Assembly (NCBI GenBank): GCA_030765055.1
Contig: CM060957.1
Span: forward strand, 196,227,835 to 196,291,834
Origin: Mantis religiosa
Lineage: Eukaryota; Arthropoda; Insecta; Mantodea; Mantidae
Reading direction: 5' to 3'
Length of the DNA stretch: 64,000 bases
The notes under the pieces: model-generated
The model's database searches: none
What the model saw: only the letters and a program-made list of their open reading frames with translations
What the model was told of the DNA's origin: nothing
Made by a program: the position numbers and the translations under genes
Shown here: piece by piece, positions 11,099 to 22,399 of the stretch
How the letters are laid out: each line of letters starts with the position of its first letter
Position numbering within the stretch: position 1 is the stretch's first letter

Positions 11099-12309
11099 AT
11101 GGACGCGGCATTAGAAAAGATTCTGGAGAAAAAGATGGAAATGAAGGTTGAACTGACATAAATATATACGGCAAAAGACAACTTCACTGCGAAAACAGAA
11201 GCTGTGAATAACAACCTGGCCGGTGAACTGAATAAAATACAGACCGAATTAACCACAGAAATGAGAGCAGCAAACGAGAGCCTGGCCACGGAAATGAAGG
11301 TGGCGAACGAGGTTCTCGCCGCCAAATATGAGGAACAGTAGGCTGGCGTGAGGGATGACGTCGTGAAGCTGGGCAAGCGGATGGGTCAAGTAGACGAGCG
11401 CCTTAATGATTTAGAGGAAAATGCCGACAGTAACGCACAGTCCCTGAACGCCATGGTGGAAGACATCGAAGACCTTGCCAACCGAGTAAACAACCTGGAA
11501 GGAAAGGCCGACAGCAGCGTCAATACCCTGAACGCCATGGTGGACGTCGTACGCAGGAGGTTAAAGGAATTGAAGGCCTTAGCGCCGGGACGAGACTCAA
11601 CATCCGCGCGCGTCAAACTTCCTAAATACGACCGCGCGACAACTTTCGAAGTCTTCGGCCACCAATTGTACGTAGTGGCCAAGCACAACAATTGTTCACC
11701 AGAGGAGGCCACACAGTTACTAGCCAGCCTCCAGGGACGGGCCGTGGAAGTCCTGAACGCGGTACAGACAACGGGGGCGCCCAAGGACATCTGGGAGGCC
11801 CTTGAGCATCATTTTGGAAGCCACCGCTTAGCCGCAGCGTATCGCAGCCAGAAAACGAAAGGTCACATCAGCCAGGGGAGACACTACAGGAGTTCGCCCT
11901 GGTAGTTGAACAACCAGAGTTCGTATCCCGGCAAGCTGCCTACACATTCGTTGACGGGGTACGGAACACGGAGATTCCTCAGCGCCTAATGGTCGGCGAT
12001 TATAAAACCATCCACGAGGCGCTAACGGCAGCATTAAGGATGGAGGCGGCCAAGGTAACAGCTTTACCGACGTTGAGAACGAGGAGTGTCCGCTACGCCG
12101 GAGACAGAAGACCAGCTGAGGGACGCCGACGAACACCTTCTGGCCTGTGTTGGGGGTGTGGACAGCCCAGATACCTGGAGAGAAAGAGTGCTTACAACAG
12201 GAAGAGCAGCCAGGAAACAAATAAGGGCCACCGTGGCGAGGGGCACGACGGCGCCATCACCACCATCCACTCGAGTGACACTGCGTGCCGTCTGCTGGCG
12301 AATGAATAA
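11099..12309 (+). pseudogene. Gypsy G2 gag (broken)
   Basis: The ATG at 11099 begins MDAALEKILE, a heptad-rich coiled-coil region built from near-repeated units (ANESLATEMK, NAQSLNAMVED, SVNTLNAMVD) spanning about 150 codons. The capsid follows (RVKLPKYDRATTFEVFG at about 11620, DIWEALEHHFGSHRLAAAY at about 11790), then a zinc knuckle near 12148. TAA at 11159 and TAG at 11339 interrupt it, and there is a deletion near 11880-11910. The knuckle CWGCGQPRYLERKS has lost its His and last Cys (Tyr and Ser there), unlike the intact CWGCGQPGHLRRDC of G4. By family knowledge Gag packages the element RNA. Confidence 0.88.
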
Positions 12310-12323
12310 CAGCCTCATCGCGT

Positions 12324-13090
12324 ATGGTTTTTGTGAGAGGGAAACCGTGCCGCGTGCTGGACACCGGGGCAGCCGTGACCTTCATCAGACCCGAAATAGC
12401 CAAGGGTTTGCTGACGAGGAAGCCGAGTCGACCATACCAGCTGAATACGGCATCAGGCGACAGCTTGCCTGTGGAGAAGCAGGCTCTGCTGCAGCTGACC
12501 TTGGGACGGAGTGCCATTCCTCTCTGGGTGCTGGACGCGAAAGTTGGCTGAGGAGGTGATTGTGGGACTGGATGCCCTCAGGAGCCACGAGGCGACGTTC
12601 GACGTCGGCAGGAAGGTCCTGCGGCTCAACTGAGAAGGGTTTATACTCCGTCAACCCGAACAGCGCATTGGAATCTACAGGGTCAACTTGAACGAAGACG
12701 TGATTGTCCCCGCGAGGAACGAGGTGGTGGTGACGGCGCGACTGGAAGGCCAGAGAACCAGGAACATGATGCTGGACCAGAAGACACCTGTACACGGACT
12801 ATGTGGGGCTAGGGCATTGTTGCCCTGCCGAAAGGAGGTGCCAGTGAGACTGTTAACTCCAACGGACACCGATCACGACGCCCAGGTCGGGACGGATTTG
12901 GGAATGTGCGAGCTCATGGTAAGCGTAACAGCAATCGACAAGACACAGGAAGCGGGGCCGGCGCATAACCTGGGGCCCCGGCTAGAGGGCTACTGGAGAG
13001 GGCGGCCGACCACCTAACCGCAGAACAGCTGGAGAAGGTTCGACAACTGCTGAGACAAGACCAGCGCGTCTTCAGCCAAGGCGATATTGA
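12324..13090 (+). pseudogene. Gypsy G2 protease and linker (broken)
   Basis: An aspartic protease start with RVLDTGAAVTFI, the catalytic D-T-G, lies at about 12353-12388. The frame continues to 12551, then shifts. The linker to RT (12688-13017) matches the linker in G4 (VPARNEVVVTARLE). The 14-base string ACTGGAAGGCCAGA at 12741-12754 recurs at 14261-14274; the same pair of places is fused in G4. Confidence 0.8.
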
Positions 13091-14460
13091 CTAAGGACGC
13101 ATGGACAAGGTGCTTCACTGCATCGACACCGGGGACGCCCGGCCTATTCGGCAACCACCTAGGCGCGTTCCGCTGGCGAAGCAAGGGGCGTTACGAGACA
13201 TGCTGGAGGACATGAGATGCAAGGGAGAGATTGAGGAGTCTGACAGCCCTGGGTGTTCCCCTGTAGTCTTGGTGACGCAGAACGGTGAGCTGCGCCTCTG
13301 CGTAGACTACAGAAAGTTGAACGCTGTCACCCAAGAGCGATGTTTTCCCTTACCCCGTATTGGCGACACCCTGGACGCGCTAGCTGATGCACAGTGATTC
13401 TCGAACCTAAATTCGGACTACTGGCAGGCAGTTCTATATCCGAAGGCCAAGAAGACCGCATTCTCGACAAGGGCTCTGGCAGTTCACAGTTATGCCCTTT
13501 GGTCTCTCCAACGCACCAGCTACCTTCCAACGTCTCATGGAGTCAGTGATGAGGGGACTGACTTAGGACGCCTGCCTGGTATACCTGGACGACATCATCA
13601 TCGTCGGTAAACTTTTGAAGACCATCTCGAGAATCTGAGTAAGGTGCTACAGAGATTGCAGGCGACCAACTTGAAGCTGAACGCGAAGAACTGCCAGCTC
13701 TTCCGCAGGGAAGTGAAATACTTGGGCCACATAGTCTTAGCAACCGGAGTGGCCACAGACCCGGTGAAGACACAGGTTGTGACAGATTGGCCTTGCCCAA
13801 AGGATAAGAAAGGTTTGCGCAGTTTCCTGGGGCTGTGCAGTTTTAACCGGTGCTTCATAAATGGGTTCTCTAACATCACCAAACCCCTCACCCGCCTTAG
13901 AGAGGAACACCGGCGTTATGTTTGGACGAAGGACGCCGAAGTCGCTTACCAGCATGTGAAGACCCTGTGCAGCGCACCAATTTTGGGTTTTCCACAACCA
14001 GGCGGCGCCTTAATTGTCGATACCGACACCAGCGACCAAAGCATTTGAGGCGTCCTATTGCAGATCCAGGACGGCCATCAGTGGGTGATAGCCTACTACA
14101 ACAAGACGCTATCCAAGGCAGAGAAGGACTAGTGCGTCACCCGGAGAGAATTATTGGCGGCAGTAAAGAACTTGGAGCACTTCCGCAAGTACCTGTATGG
14201 TCAACACTTACAACTGAGGACTGACCATTCCGCTCTAACCTGTCTATTGAGCTTTATGAAACTGGAAGGCCAGATAGCACGTTGGGTCCAGAGGCTGCAG
14301 GAGTACTTCACCTCGGAGCACCGTAGAGGGAGGAGCCACAGTAACGCAGACACTATGTCCCGAAGACCCTGTCCAGAAGAGTGCGGCCAATGCACAAGTG
14401 TGGAAGATAAGGAGTGTGCCGCAGCAGTCGGAGTAGTCACAGCAGTGGTTGCGGACGGCT
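13091..14460 (+). pseudogene. Gypsy G2 reverse transcriptase and RNase H (broken)
   Basis: RT starts near 13101 (DKVLHCIDTGDARPIRQPPR) and shows CVDYRKLNAVTQ (13297-13332), PFGLSNAPATFQRLME (13496-13543) and the catalytic YLDDIII box (about 13579-13600), followed by LGHIV and FLGLCSFNRCFI. RNase H follows with IVDTDTSDQSI (14015-14045) and a TDHSALTCLLSF box (14221-14256) ending at about 14360, then MSRRPC (14356). Stop codons interrupt it at several points (for example 13396, 14046 and 14461). The order and spacing are typical of Ty3/Gypsy. Confidence 0.9.
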
Positions 14461-14689
14461 AGGATAGCGCAGGCCTGAGGAGGGAGCAGCTGGCAGACGC
14501 AGACTTGGAGTCTCTTGAGGGAAGTGGAGGCAGGAACTAGACCAACCTGGGAGGACATCGCACCGAGGAGCGACACCTACAAAACCTACTGGGCCCAATG
14601 GGACTAGTTGATGACCAGAGAGGGCTGCTGTTCCGGGTATGGGAATCATCCGATGGGAAGAACGCAGAGAGAACAGTTGATATTTCCCC

Positions 14690-15457
14690 GGAGTAAGGTG
14701 GTCGTGGACTAATTCACCAAGTGGCCGCAGGTGTATGCTATTACAAACTAAGAGGCAAAGACAGTCACAGACTGCCTCTTGGAGCAAGTGTTCTGCCGCT
14801 TTGGGGTGCCGTTAGAGCTGCACAGTGACCAGGGCACCAGTTTTGAGTCCTACCTGATGAAGGAGGCACTAGAGAGACTTGGGGTTAACAGGACCCACAC
14901 AACACCTCTACATCCCCAGTCGGATGGCATGGTCGAAAGATACATCAAGACCTTAGAGGAACACCTGAGGAAGATCGAGGCCGGCCATTAGCGAGACTGG
15001 GACGTCGAGGTGCCACTGTTCTTGCTGGCCTACCGTTCGTCCAAAAATCGACACAACTGTGATGACACCAGCCAGCTTAATGTTCGGCCGAGAGTTACAC
15101 CTCCCTTGTGACCTGGCTTTTGAAAGTCCTCCGGAAGCGAAACAGCCAGCGACCGAGTATGTGGAGAATCTGGTGGACAATCTCCACGACATGCACGAGA
15201 TGGCTTACCAGAACATCCAGAAAGCGAGCGAGCGCATGAAGACGCGATACGACAGGCAAGCCAACAGCCAAGACCAACAAGGTGACCTGGTGTGGTTTTA
15301 CCGCCCTACCCGAACCAAGGGACGCTGCCCCAAGCTTCAGCAGCCATGGCAGGGACCTTACCGTGTGGTGAAGAGGATTAACGGCGTGGTCTACCCCATC
15401 CAGAAGGTTCCCCGAGAGAAGATGCTGGTGGTAAACCTGGATCGCCTGATACCCTAA
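14690..15457 (+). pseudogene. Gypsy G2 integrase (broken)
   Basis: The integrase core begins near 14697 (VVVD-FTKWPQVYA with an in-frame stop). It continues in the 14779-14991 frame with FGVPLELHSDQGTSFES and LHPQSDGMVERYIKTLEEHL, and after a stop with LMFGRELHLPCDLAF (15080-15124). The C-terminal part (15160-15457) has LVWFYRPTRTKGRCPKLQ and WQGPYRVVKRINGVVY, a GPY/F-type module. The N-terminal H2C2 zinc domain is missing. It ends 41 bp before the 3' LTR. No env ORF is present. Confidence 0.88.
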
Positions 15458-15498
15458 GATGGCGCTGTTCGGGACGACCAGCTTTGAGGAGGGAGTAG

Positions 15499-15966
15499 TG
15501 TCACCCAAACGTCGAAACTCCGGATAGAACCGGCAGTAGGGCCAGACCATTTGTCTCATGTCACTAACTGAAGGGACGAATAAGAGAGCGGCGCAATCTT
15601 TGTACCGTCTCTTTCCCCTCCCTCCAGACATCTCGAAACCTCGGGATAATTGTGCGCGCCGTGAACCTTCCAGAAACGGCGATCTTCCCTATATAGGCCT
15701 GCAGTTGGCGAGTCATTTGAGTTCTTGGCGAGCAGCCGTGAGGAGCGCCGAGTGAGGAACGGACCGGAAGACTGTACGGGCATCGGAGAAGTTATGCGTA
15801 ATTGCGAGTGCAGAGTGGACCTGTGACCCACGAACTGGTAGATTGTAATTATGTACGCTACGTAATTCTATGTAATCGGCAAGTGTTCCAACTGTAATTC
15901 GGTGGAAATAAAGAACATTTTGTTTCTGCAACTGGACTTTTAATTTCACAAACACACGAAGTCACA
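15499..15966 (+). mobile_element. Gypsy G2 3' LTR
   Basis: 468 bp from TGTCACCC to GTCACA. It contains a TATA-like CTATATAGG at 15689-15697, the R region shared with the 5' LTR remnant, and AATAAAGAAC near 15907. It is followed directly by ATAT-type flanking sequence. No matching TSD can be set because the 5' LTR is truncated. Confidence 0.88.
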
Positions 15967-16434
15967 ATATTAAATCCTGATTCATTTTTTCCAATTCATA
16001 CAGTATGTCCTTAACTACTGCCGCTCGACTTGAGCATTCTAGTACCAGTTTCCTTTCCTTCCCATCTGCTGACCCAGGCTTCCAAAGAAACCTTTCCACA
16101 AAGCTACACATATGAATTAACAATATGCGTTACGTAAGTTATAGAATTACCTTCCTTTGTGCGTCATATAAAACAATATATCTAATAAAACCTAATTGCT
16201 ACATCATTATTCCTGAAAAACATTAGATTCTATATTTCTTAAATATATTTCTGGCTTCTGTATGTAGTAACCAATCTTATGAAAAACCATAGAAATACGT
16301 TTTTAATTAAAGGGGTACAAGCAATTTGTTTGTGGCTTGTTTTGTTTGACATTAAATCGTAAAGCGTACTGTTGCGACTGCCAAATTGTATATTGATCGG
16401 AATTGTACATTCTCACGTAAGTGACTCGTATTTG
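15967..16434. other. Between Gypsy G2 and ZNF-A 3' end
   Basis: AT-rich DNA. On the minus strand about 50 codons without a stop (16110-15970) read SFVERFLWKPGSADGKER and onwards, preceded by an AG. It may be an exon or transposon scrap, but I do not recognise it. The rest (16120-16434) is probably the ZNF-A 3' UTR. Confidence 0.3.
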
Positions 16435-16568
16435 TAACTCTTTAGATGTTGGCGATCGTTGTGATGAATTAAGTGGTGTGTTTTCAAATGTGACAACTGA
16501 GTAAAGCTCTTGTCACAAACTCCACATTGGTGTGACTACTTACCTTCATGAACTAACTGATGTTTTTT
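16435..16568 (-). pseudogene. ZNF-A frameshifted terminal fingers
   Basis: After the annotated stop the minus strand still encodes finger sequence in another frame: HQLVHEGK, a stop, SHQCGVCDKSFTQLSHLKTH, then HLIHHNDRQHL. Compared with the other units, the shift comes from a missing 4 nt in GAGTAAAGCTCTTATCAC (here GGGTAAACCATCAC, about 16585-16600). The stop comes from AAG to TAG in a linker (about 16538). So one and a half fingers have been lost from the protein. Confidence 0.75.
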
Positions 16569-18093
16569 TCAAAATTGACAAATGGGTAAACCATCACAAA
16601 CTCCACATTGGAGAGCCTTCTTACCTTCATGAATTAACTGATGTTTTTTCAGAATTGACAAATCGGTAAAGCTCTTATCACAAATGTTACATTGGTGTGG
16701 CTTCTTAGCTTCATGAATAAACTGATGTGATTTTAAATGTGACAACCGAGTAAAGCTCTTATCACAAACTTTACATTGGTGTGGCTTCTTAGCTTCATGA
16801 GTAAACTGATGTACTTTCAAATTTGACAACAGAGTAAAGCTCTTATCACAAACTCCACACTGGTGTGCCTTCTTACCTTCATGAATTAAGTGGTGTGTTT
16901 TCAAATTTGACAACTGAGTAAAGCTCTTATCACAAACTTTACATTGGTGTGGCTTCTTAGCTTCATGAATAAACTGATGTGATTTCAAATTTGACAACCG
17001 GGTAAAGCTCTTATCACAAACTTTACATTGGTGTGGCTTCTTAGATTCATGAATAAACTGATGTGATTTCAAATTTGACAACCTTGTAAAGCTCTTATCA
17101 CAAACTTTACATTGGTGTGGCTTCTTAGCTTCATGAATAAACTGATGTGATTTCAAACTTGACAACCGAGTAAAGCTCTTATCACAAACTTTACATTGGT
17201 GTGGCTTCTTAGCTTCATGAATAAACTGATGTGTTTTCAAATGTGACAACTGAGTAAAGCTCTTATCACAAACTTTACATTGGTGTGGCTTCTTAGCTTC
17301 ATGAATAAACTGATGTCCTTTCAAATGTGACAACTGAGTAAAGCTCTTATCACAAACTTTACATTGGTGTGTCTTCTTACCTTCATGAATAAACTGATGT
17401 GATTTCAAATTTGACAACTGAGTAAAGCTCTTATCACAAACTTTACATTGGTGTGGCTTCTTAGCTTCATGAATAAACTGATGTGATTTCAAATTTGACA
17501 ACTGAGTAAAGCTCTTATCACAAACTTTACATTGGTGTGGCTTCTTAGCTTCATGAATAAACTGATGTGATTTCAAATTTGACAACCGGGTAAAGCTCTT
17601 ATCACAAACTTTACATTGGTGTGGCTTCTTAGCTTCATGAATAAACTGATGTGATTTCAAACTTGACAACCGAGTAAAGCTCTTATCACAAACTTTACAT
17701 TGGTGTGGCTTCTTAGCTTCATGAATAAACTGATGTGTTTTCAAATGTGACAACTGAGTAAAGCTCTTATCACAAACTTTACATTGGTGTGGCTTCTTAG
17801 CTTCATGAATAAACTGATGTCCTTTCAAATGTGACAACTGAGTAAAGCTCTTATCACAAACTTTACATTGGTCAGGCTTCTTACCTTCATGAATAAACTG
17901 ATGTGATTTCAAATGTGACAGCCGAGTAAAGCTCTTATCACAAACTTGTAGGATTTCTGTAACATCTGTTTTTTGATATTTAAATACTAAATGATCCTTT
18001 CCACCATATAAGCTTGTGTCTCCTGCTTGAAGTTGAGCACAGAGCAATTGGGATTGGCCAATAACAGCACCATCAACTGTTTCTTGAAAAAAT
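16569..18093 (-). CDS. ZNF-A exon 3, C2H2 zinc-finger array
   Basis: This is the last coding exon of a predicted nuclear DNA-binding protein. It begins at 18093 after a good acceptor (TTCTGTTTTCAG) and needs two bases from the 32-nt microexon to stay in frame. About 55 residues of linker lead to 16 C2H2 units of exactly 84 bp with C-x2-C-DKSF-x5-L-x2-H-x3-H; the first lacks its first Cys. Linkers are HEAKKPHQ/HEGKKPHQ instead of the usual TGEKP. Helix residues -1/2/3/6 take few values (R/Q, S, H/N/S, S/G/T), so neighbouring fingers should read similar triplets. Fingers 2-7 and 8-13 are a 504-bp block repeat. The stop lies at 16569-16571, inside a broken finger. DNA targets cannot be stated. 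Confidence 0.85.
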
Positions 18094-19927
18094 CTGAAAA
18101 CAGAATATCTGTACATTTAAAAAATCCAGTGACAGCTCTAGTTAAATAGATTCATGGTTAAATACTATATCATCCTGCGCCCCACGGTACGGCATCATAT
18201 ACTGTAACTTGTATAAACTGTCCAGCAGATGACAGATAAGAGCAATGGGTGTCTGCCAGTTCAATAGGAGCTGCTTATAGCTAGGTACCATTTCTCAAGT
18301 TTGGTATTGCATTTCACCCCTAACTGGGTTGTGTGAACCACTTGTTACTAAGTGACAACACACTGCAGCAGGGCATACGCTACCTTAGAGTTATGTGTAA
18401 ATTAAGACTTTACAGCAGTGAGTTTCTGTTTGAATAATATACTTTTTATATCAATGATATTAAAAGAAAACTTAGATCTCAAATACATGAACTGTTCGGG
18501 AATTCATAACCTTCTTTTCCATGAAGTCCAGCATTCTGTACTTTGGGACTCGGTTAATACAATCCAATTGGTAAAATTTAAAACAAACATTTATTACCAC
18601 CAATAACGTTATTTTCATGTATCTCCATTTACCGAATGATTTCATAAGCTGAGAAATATCACTTAAAAGAACTTGCCAATATGGATGATTCTGAAATTTT
18701 TTTTTCTGATCGAGATGGGGATTCAGAAAATGGAAATACTAGCAACACAGTAGATAACAATCCTATTTCCAATGAGGTAATGAAGGCTAACGTAAGAGAT
18801 CCAATGGTGATTCTGATGAGGTATGCTTTCTCTAATTAATAAATTATCTATATTGTGCACATTTTCCTGCATTTGACCTAGATAAAAAGATAGTTTCATT
18901 TTATGAAGTTTGCAGGATGAAGCAGTATTTTCCTAACAAACTTAATCCAGACAGTCTAAAGGTTTTTGTTTCCGCAATTTTGAATTGCATTGTGTTAGAT
19001 TTTAAATTGTATCATGGGAAGACAATATGCCTGAATATTAGTGCACAACGTTTTGGTTTGGGTGAAGCTGCAGTGGTTCAGATTACAGAAGGTCTCACTC
19101 CAGGACACTATTTATTACAGTCAGGAATTTACAAGTAAAAACCTAATGAATGAGATTCTCAGGAGAGGACTTAGTTTAACTGGCACAATAGAGAAGAACA
19201 GATTACCAAAGGAAGCAGGACTGAAGATTGATGAAGAATTAGACAAAGGAGGTAGAGGATCTTCAGACATGGTTGTTCACTACGACAGCAATGTGTATAT
19301 TGTAAAATGCATAGATAGAAAGAGAATTACGATGATGTCGTCCAACTACGCACTAAAACCTATTAAGAAGTGCACACCTTCACAGGATGTTTAAACCATT
19401 CAATAGAGAAAAATAATGCACAGAGAAAAATATGAACAGACTTTCCTCACAGTGAACAAAACAGCAAGTGAGATATAAGACACTTAAACCTAAGGAGAAT
19501 AGAAAAAGAAAGAGGTAATATGAATTACAATTCAAGTTATGATATTGTGTTAGTGTTAATAGTACTATTGTATTAGACTGTGGCACAAATATCAGCAAAC
19601 TAATTAACAAAATCTATGCTACAGCGGTTAATTATACATTTACATCTGTGCATAATTACAAATACATATATATTTATGATACATGGTAACTGAAAAACTA
19701 TACATAATCTATTGAATTTTGTAAAGTTAGGCAAATTGCCTGGTTTAGAAATTTCTGTGGGTCCCATATGATTACACTTAGAACAAGTTTTACTGTATAT
19801 GCATTTGTATCAGTTCAAGTGTTCAATGAGACATGTGCTAAAACATAAATATGAGAGTTATATATGAACAAAAGTATAGAAAATACAAAAGGCAGAAAGC
19901 TCGTAACAGAAAAGTGTGAAATCTTAC
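18094..19927 (-). other. ZNF-A intron 2
   Basis: The intron runs from donor GTAAGAT at 19927 to acceptor TTTTCAG ending at 18094. It holds a piggyBac transposase fossil in the opposite orientation (18681-19400). The remaining parts, 18120-18680 and 19400-19927, are AT-rich with nothing recognised. Confidence 0.75.
18681..19400 (+). pseudogene. piggyBac transposase remnant (PGBD3-like)
   Basis: A short acidic start MDDSEIFFSDRDGDS (18681) comes first. After a large deletion follow MKQYFPNKLNPDSLKVFV, IVLDFKLYHGKT, CLNISAQRFGLGEAAVVQ (18917-19085) and, in a second frame, LSLTGTIEKNRLPKEA, GRGSSDMVVHYDSN and IVKCIDRKRITMMSSNYA (19165-19350). These are the conserved central-to-C-terminal blocks of piggyBac/PGBD transposases (cut-and-paste, TTAA targets). 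The DDD residues are incomplete and the CRD tail is missing. No terminal repeats or TTAA boundaries were identified. It lies in ZNF-A intron 2, antisense to the gene. Confidence 0.82.
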
Positions 19928-19959
19928 CTTGAGGATTTTACTGCAGGAAGGTCGACATC
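19928..19959 (-). CDS. ZNF-A 32-nt microexon
   Basis: This 32-nt exon is bounded by acceptor TTATTCTGTTACAG and donor GTAAGAT on the minus strand. It encodes DVDLPAVKSS plus two bases (AG) that join the first base of exon 3 to give Arg. ZNF-B has the matching exon at 59491-59522 (DVVLPTLKSS) with the same length, phase and flanking splice signals. With it, exons 1+2+3 total 1965 nt, an exact 655 codons including the stop. Without it, exon 3 would be read out of frame. Confidence 0.85.
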
Positions 19960-22399
19960 CTGTAACAGAATAATTCAAATGTATAGTTTCACAGAATTAT
20001 CTAACGTCAATGTCCTATGTAACATGTCTAAAACATATATGGACACAAACATTTTATATTTTATCATGTACAGGGGTGTAAGAAAACCAAGACAGAGAGA
20101 AAGTATATAAGTGATATAGAAAACTCAGAACTAGCAAAATAAGTGTTTAATAGATCACAATATATTACTTAAACGGTCAGGCATTAAGGAAACTTAATAC
20201 AGAAACTTAGGAGAAAACAGGAGAAGGAATTGCATGAATAACATTAGTACTGGACATAAATCATGTAACTGGTGGACTCCTCAATACAAATTGTATCAAC
20301 ATTAATGATAAAAGGAAGTACACACAAATGGCTTTCAGTATAGAGATTTACGCAACAACACAAGTGCACATGGCATACTTAAACATGATTATTACATTAT
20401 ATTTATAATGAGGTCATAGTCCACAGTGACCTAACAAGGATTCTGTGATGTTGACGTAACCTTGCATTGAGTTTTAGTTAATTGATGGAAATTAATCATT
20501 TCTCCACACTAGCCGTATACGGGCTAAGATATTTGATGGATAGAGTCAACATGAAAAATTCAATGCCATGGCTGAGACTTGAACCACGGATCTCCTGGTT
20601 TCCGTCCAGTCGCTCTTAACCTTTGAGCTACCATGGCCAACGTGCCTTCCTGATATTAAATCCTCCAGTGGACTCATATATTTCCCCGGTAGAACACTAG
20701 GGGAGTCAACTGGAGAATTTAATGTGAGGAAGGCACGTTGGCCATGGTAGCTCAAAGGTTAAGAGTGACTGGACGGAAACCAGGAGATCCGTGGTTCAAA
20801 TACCGGCCATGGCATTGAATTTTTCATGTTGACTCTATCCATCTTGCATTGAGTTTTTGGGCCTAGAGCCTAATTAAAGTTTAAAGCTGCCTACCTCCAT
20901 TCCTTTTACACACGTACATAATAATATCCAGGATGTATTTTAAATTGTTGCGTTACATTGTAGGAACTGACACCCACAGTGCTATGAACATATGTCACAC
21001 AATGCACTGTTGCTCAATTATGAACTAAAGTGACAAACGGAATACACTGCTAACAATGCATCACACATGTCCATTATGATTAAACTCAGACAAATCAACC
21101 TCTTCTGTGATTTCTAGATAATGCTGCATTAAGTTATACTGTTATAGGTCACACCTTTTTATGTTCCTATTTTTTTACTGAACATCTCCAATGCAGCTTG
21201 TAAAAGTGCTGAATGACATGGGAAAATGATCCTAAAAATGCTTGGGGTCCATAGAACTTAAGTGTAAATTCATCTTCCACAATAAGAGAAAATCTTGGCA
21301 AAGTACATAATCATTTTGCAACAGTTACTGGGGTTGGAGAGTTAAGGAGGTTTTGGTCATTTTCTCTGAAAGAAGTACATTTAATCGTGATGCCAGATTT
21401 CAAAAAGCTCCTCTGGGATATCAGGCATACAATTGGAAATCCGTCGACTTAAGGAACAATAATCTATACAGCTTGATAATCAATTCAAGTAGTTGGGGAA
21501 CAAAGATCTATACAGCTTGATAATCAACATAAGTAGTTGGGTTTCTTTGACCCAATTAATCTTCTATACTCACGTCATCTCCTCACGTGACATTTAATTT
21601 ACGGAAAACAGTCTTTTGTTTAGTAATGCCAAAACAGATAGTGTTTTGTCATTGTTTATATTTTTGTCATATCCAGTGATCCATTTGTGGTCATAACATT
21701 TAATAAATATTCTGATGGGAGAGTTGTATGCACCCGAAAAGTTGATTTCCAATTGTGTTTTCATCTGGCTGTTTCTAGAGGAAAACTTGAACATTTTCTT
21801 TCAACAGGAAAGCTTCAGGCTTAATTTTGCATAATTCAAGTAACTGACCCTGATGGACATTCAAACAGTGACAGATTACTCCCTACATAGCACTGCATTC
21901 AAGTGTATACATAAGGTTTAAGGGCACTGTAGCTGCATGCTCAACCCATCTTGGAAAGATTTGCAAACATTGGCATATATATAAAGTGAAATGCATTGTT
22001 ACACAAACCGCATTGCATAGTGAACTGCTAGTGCACATTAAGTTCATTTGCCCATTTAGTTGTTAAGTTAGCATGTATGGACCAAGCAGTGATAATACCT
22101 TACACTGATGTGGTGTCCATGTATGTAACTTTATAATTCAAAGCGCTCTTGTTTATGATGCAAATAAACAATAAAGAAATCAATTTTATGATGATCATGT
22201 GGGTGGAAAATAGCCTGACATAATATCTATACCCTTAAGAGCTGGTATTAGTACAATTAAATGTGACACTTCGATTACATGAGTCACTTTTAAGTAGCCC
22301 ATTGTCAACTTGTTGTTTAGGGTAGGTCACTTTCAGCTTACTGAGCCTGTTTCATATGTAGAATGTGTCAAATATCCAATAGACTTCTTGATAACTTAC
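19960..22399 (-). other. ZNF-A intron 1
   Basis: The donor GTAAGT is at 22399-22394 and the acceptor AG at 19961-19960. It contains the palindromic tRNA-like element at 20476-20842. The rest (20860-22350) is AT-rich, and no gene or recognised repeat was found in it. Confidence 0.75.
20476..20842. mobile_element. Palindromic tRNA-derived SINE pair, copy F1
   Basis: Two tRNA-like units face each other head to head. The plus-strand arm (20727-20842) has an A box TAGCTCAAAGG (20748-20758) and a B box GGTTCAAATACC (20793-20804). The minus-strand arm (20535-20651) is its reverse complement with about 5 differences in 117. A minus-oriented 3' body (AGTTAATTGATGG...) extends the left side. A perfect 15-bp TSD, CTTGCATTGAGTTTT, at 20461-20475 and 20843-20857 encloses both units, so they inserted together. 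The Pol III-type boxes suggest a SINE; the centre holds shorter inverted repeats. Confidence 0.8.

Noticed and set aside
16569..18093. Regular 84-bp repeats that could look like a CRISPR or satellite array
   Set aside because: Every repeat encodes a C2H2 finger in one open frame; there are no unique spacers between constant repeats.
20747..20810. tRNA gene in the palindromic element
   Set aside because: Only the internal promoter boxes are tRNA-like. The sequence recurs as mobile palindromes at several loci.
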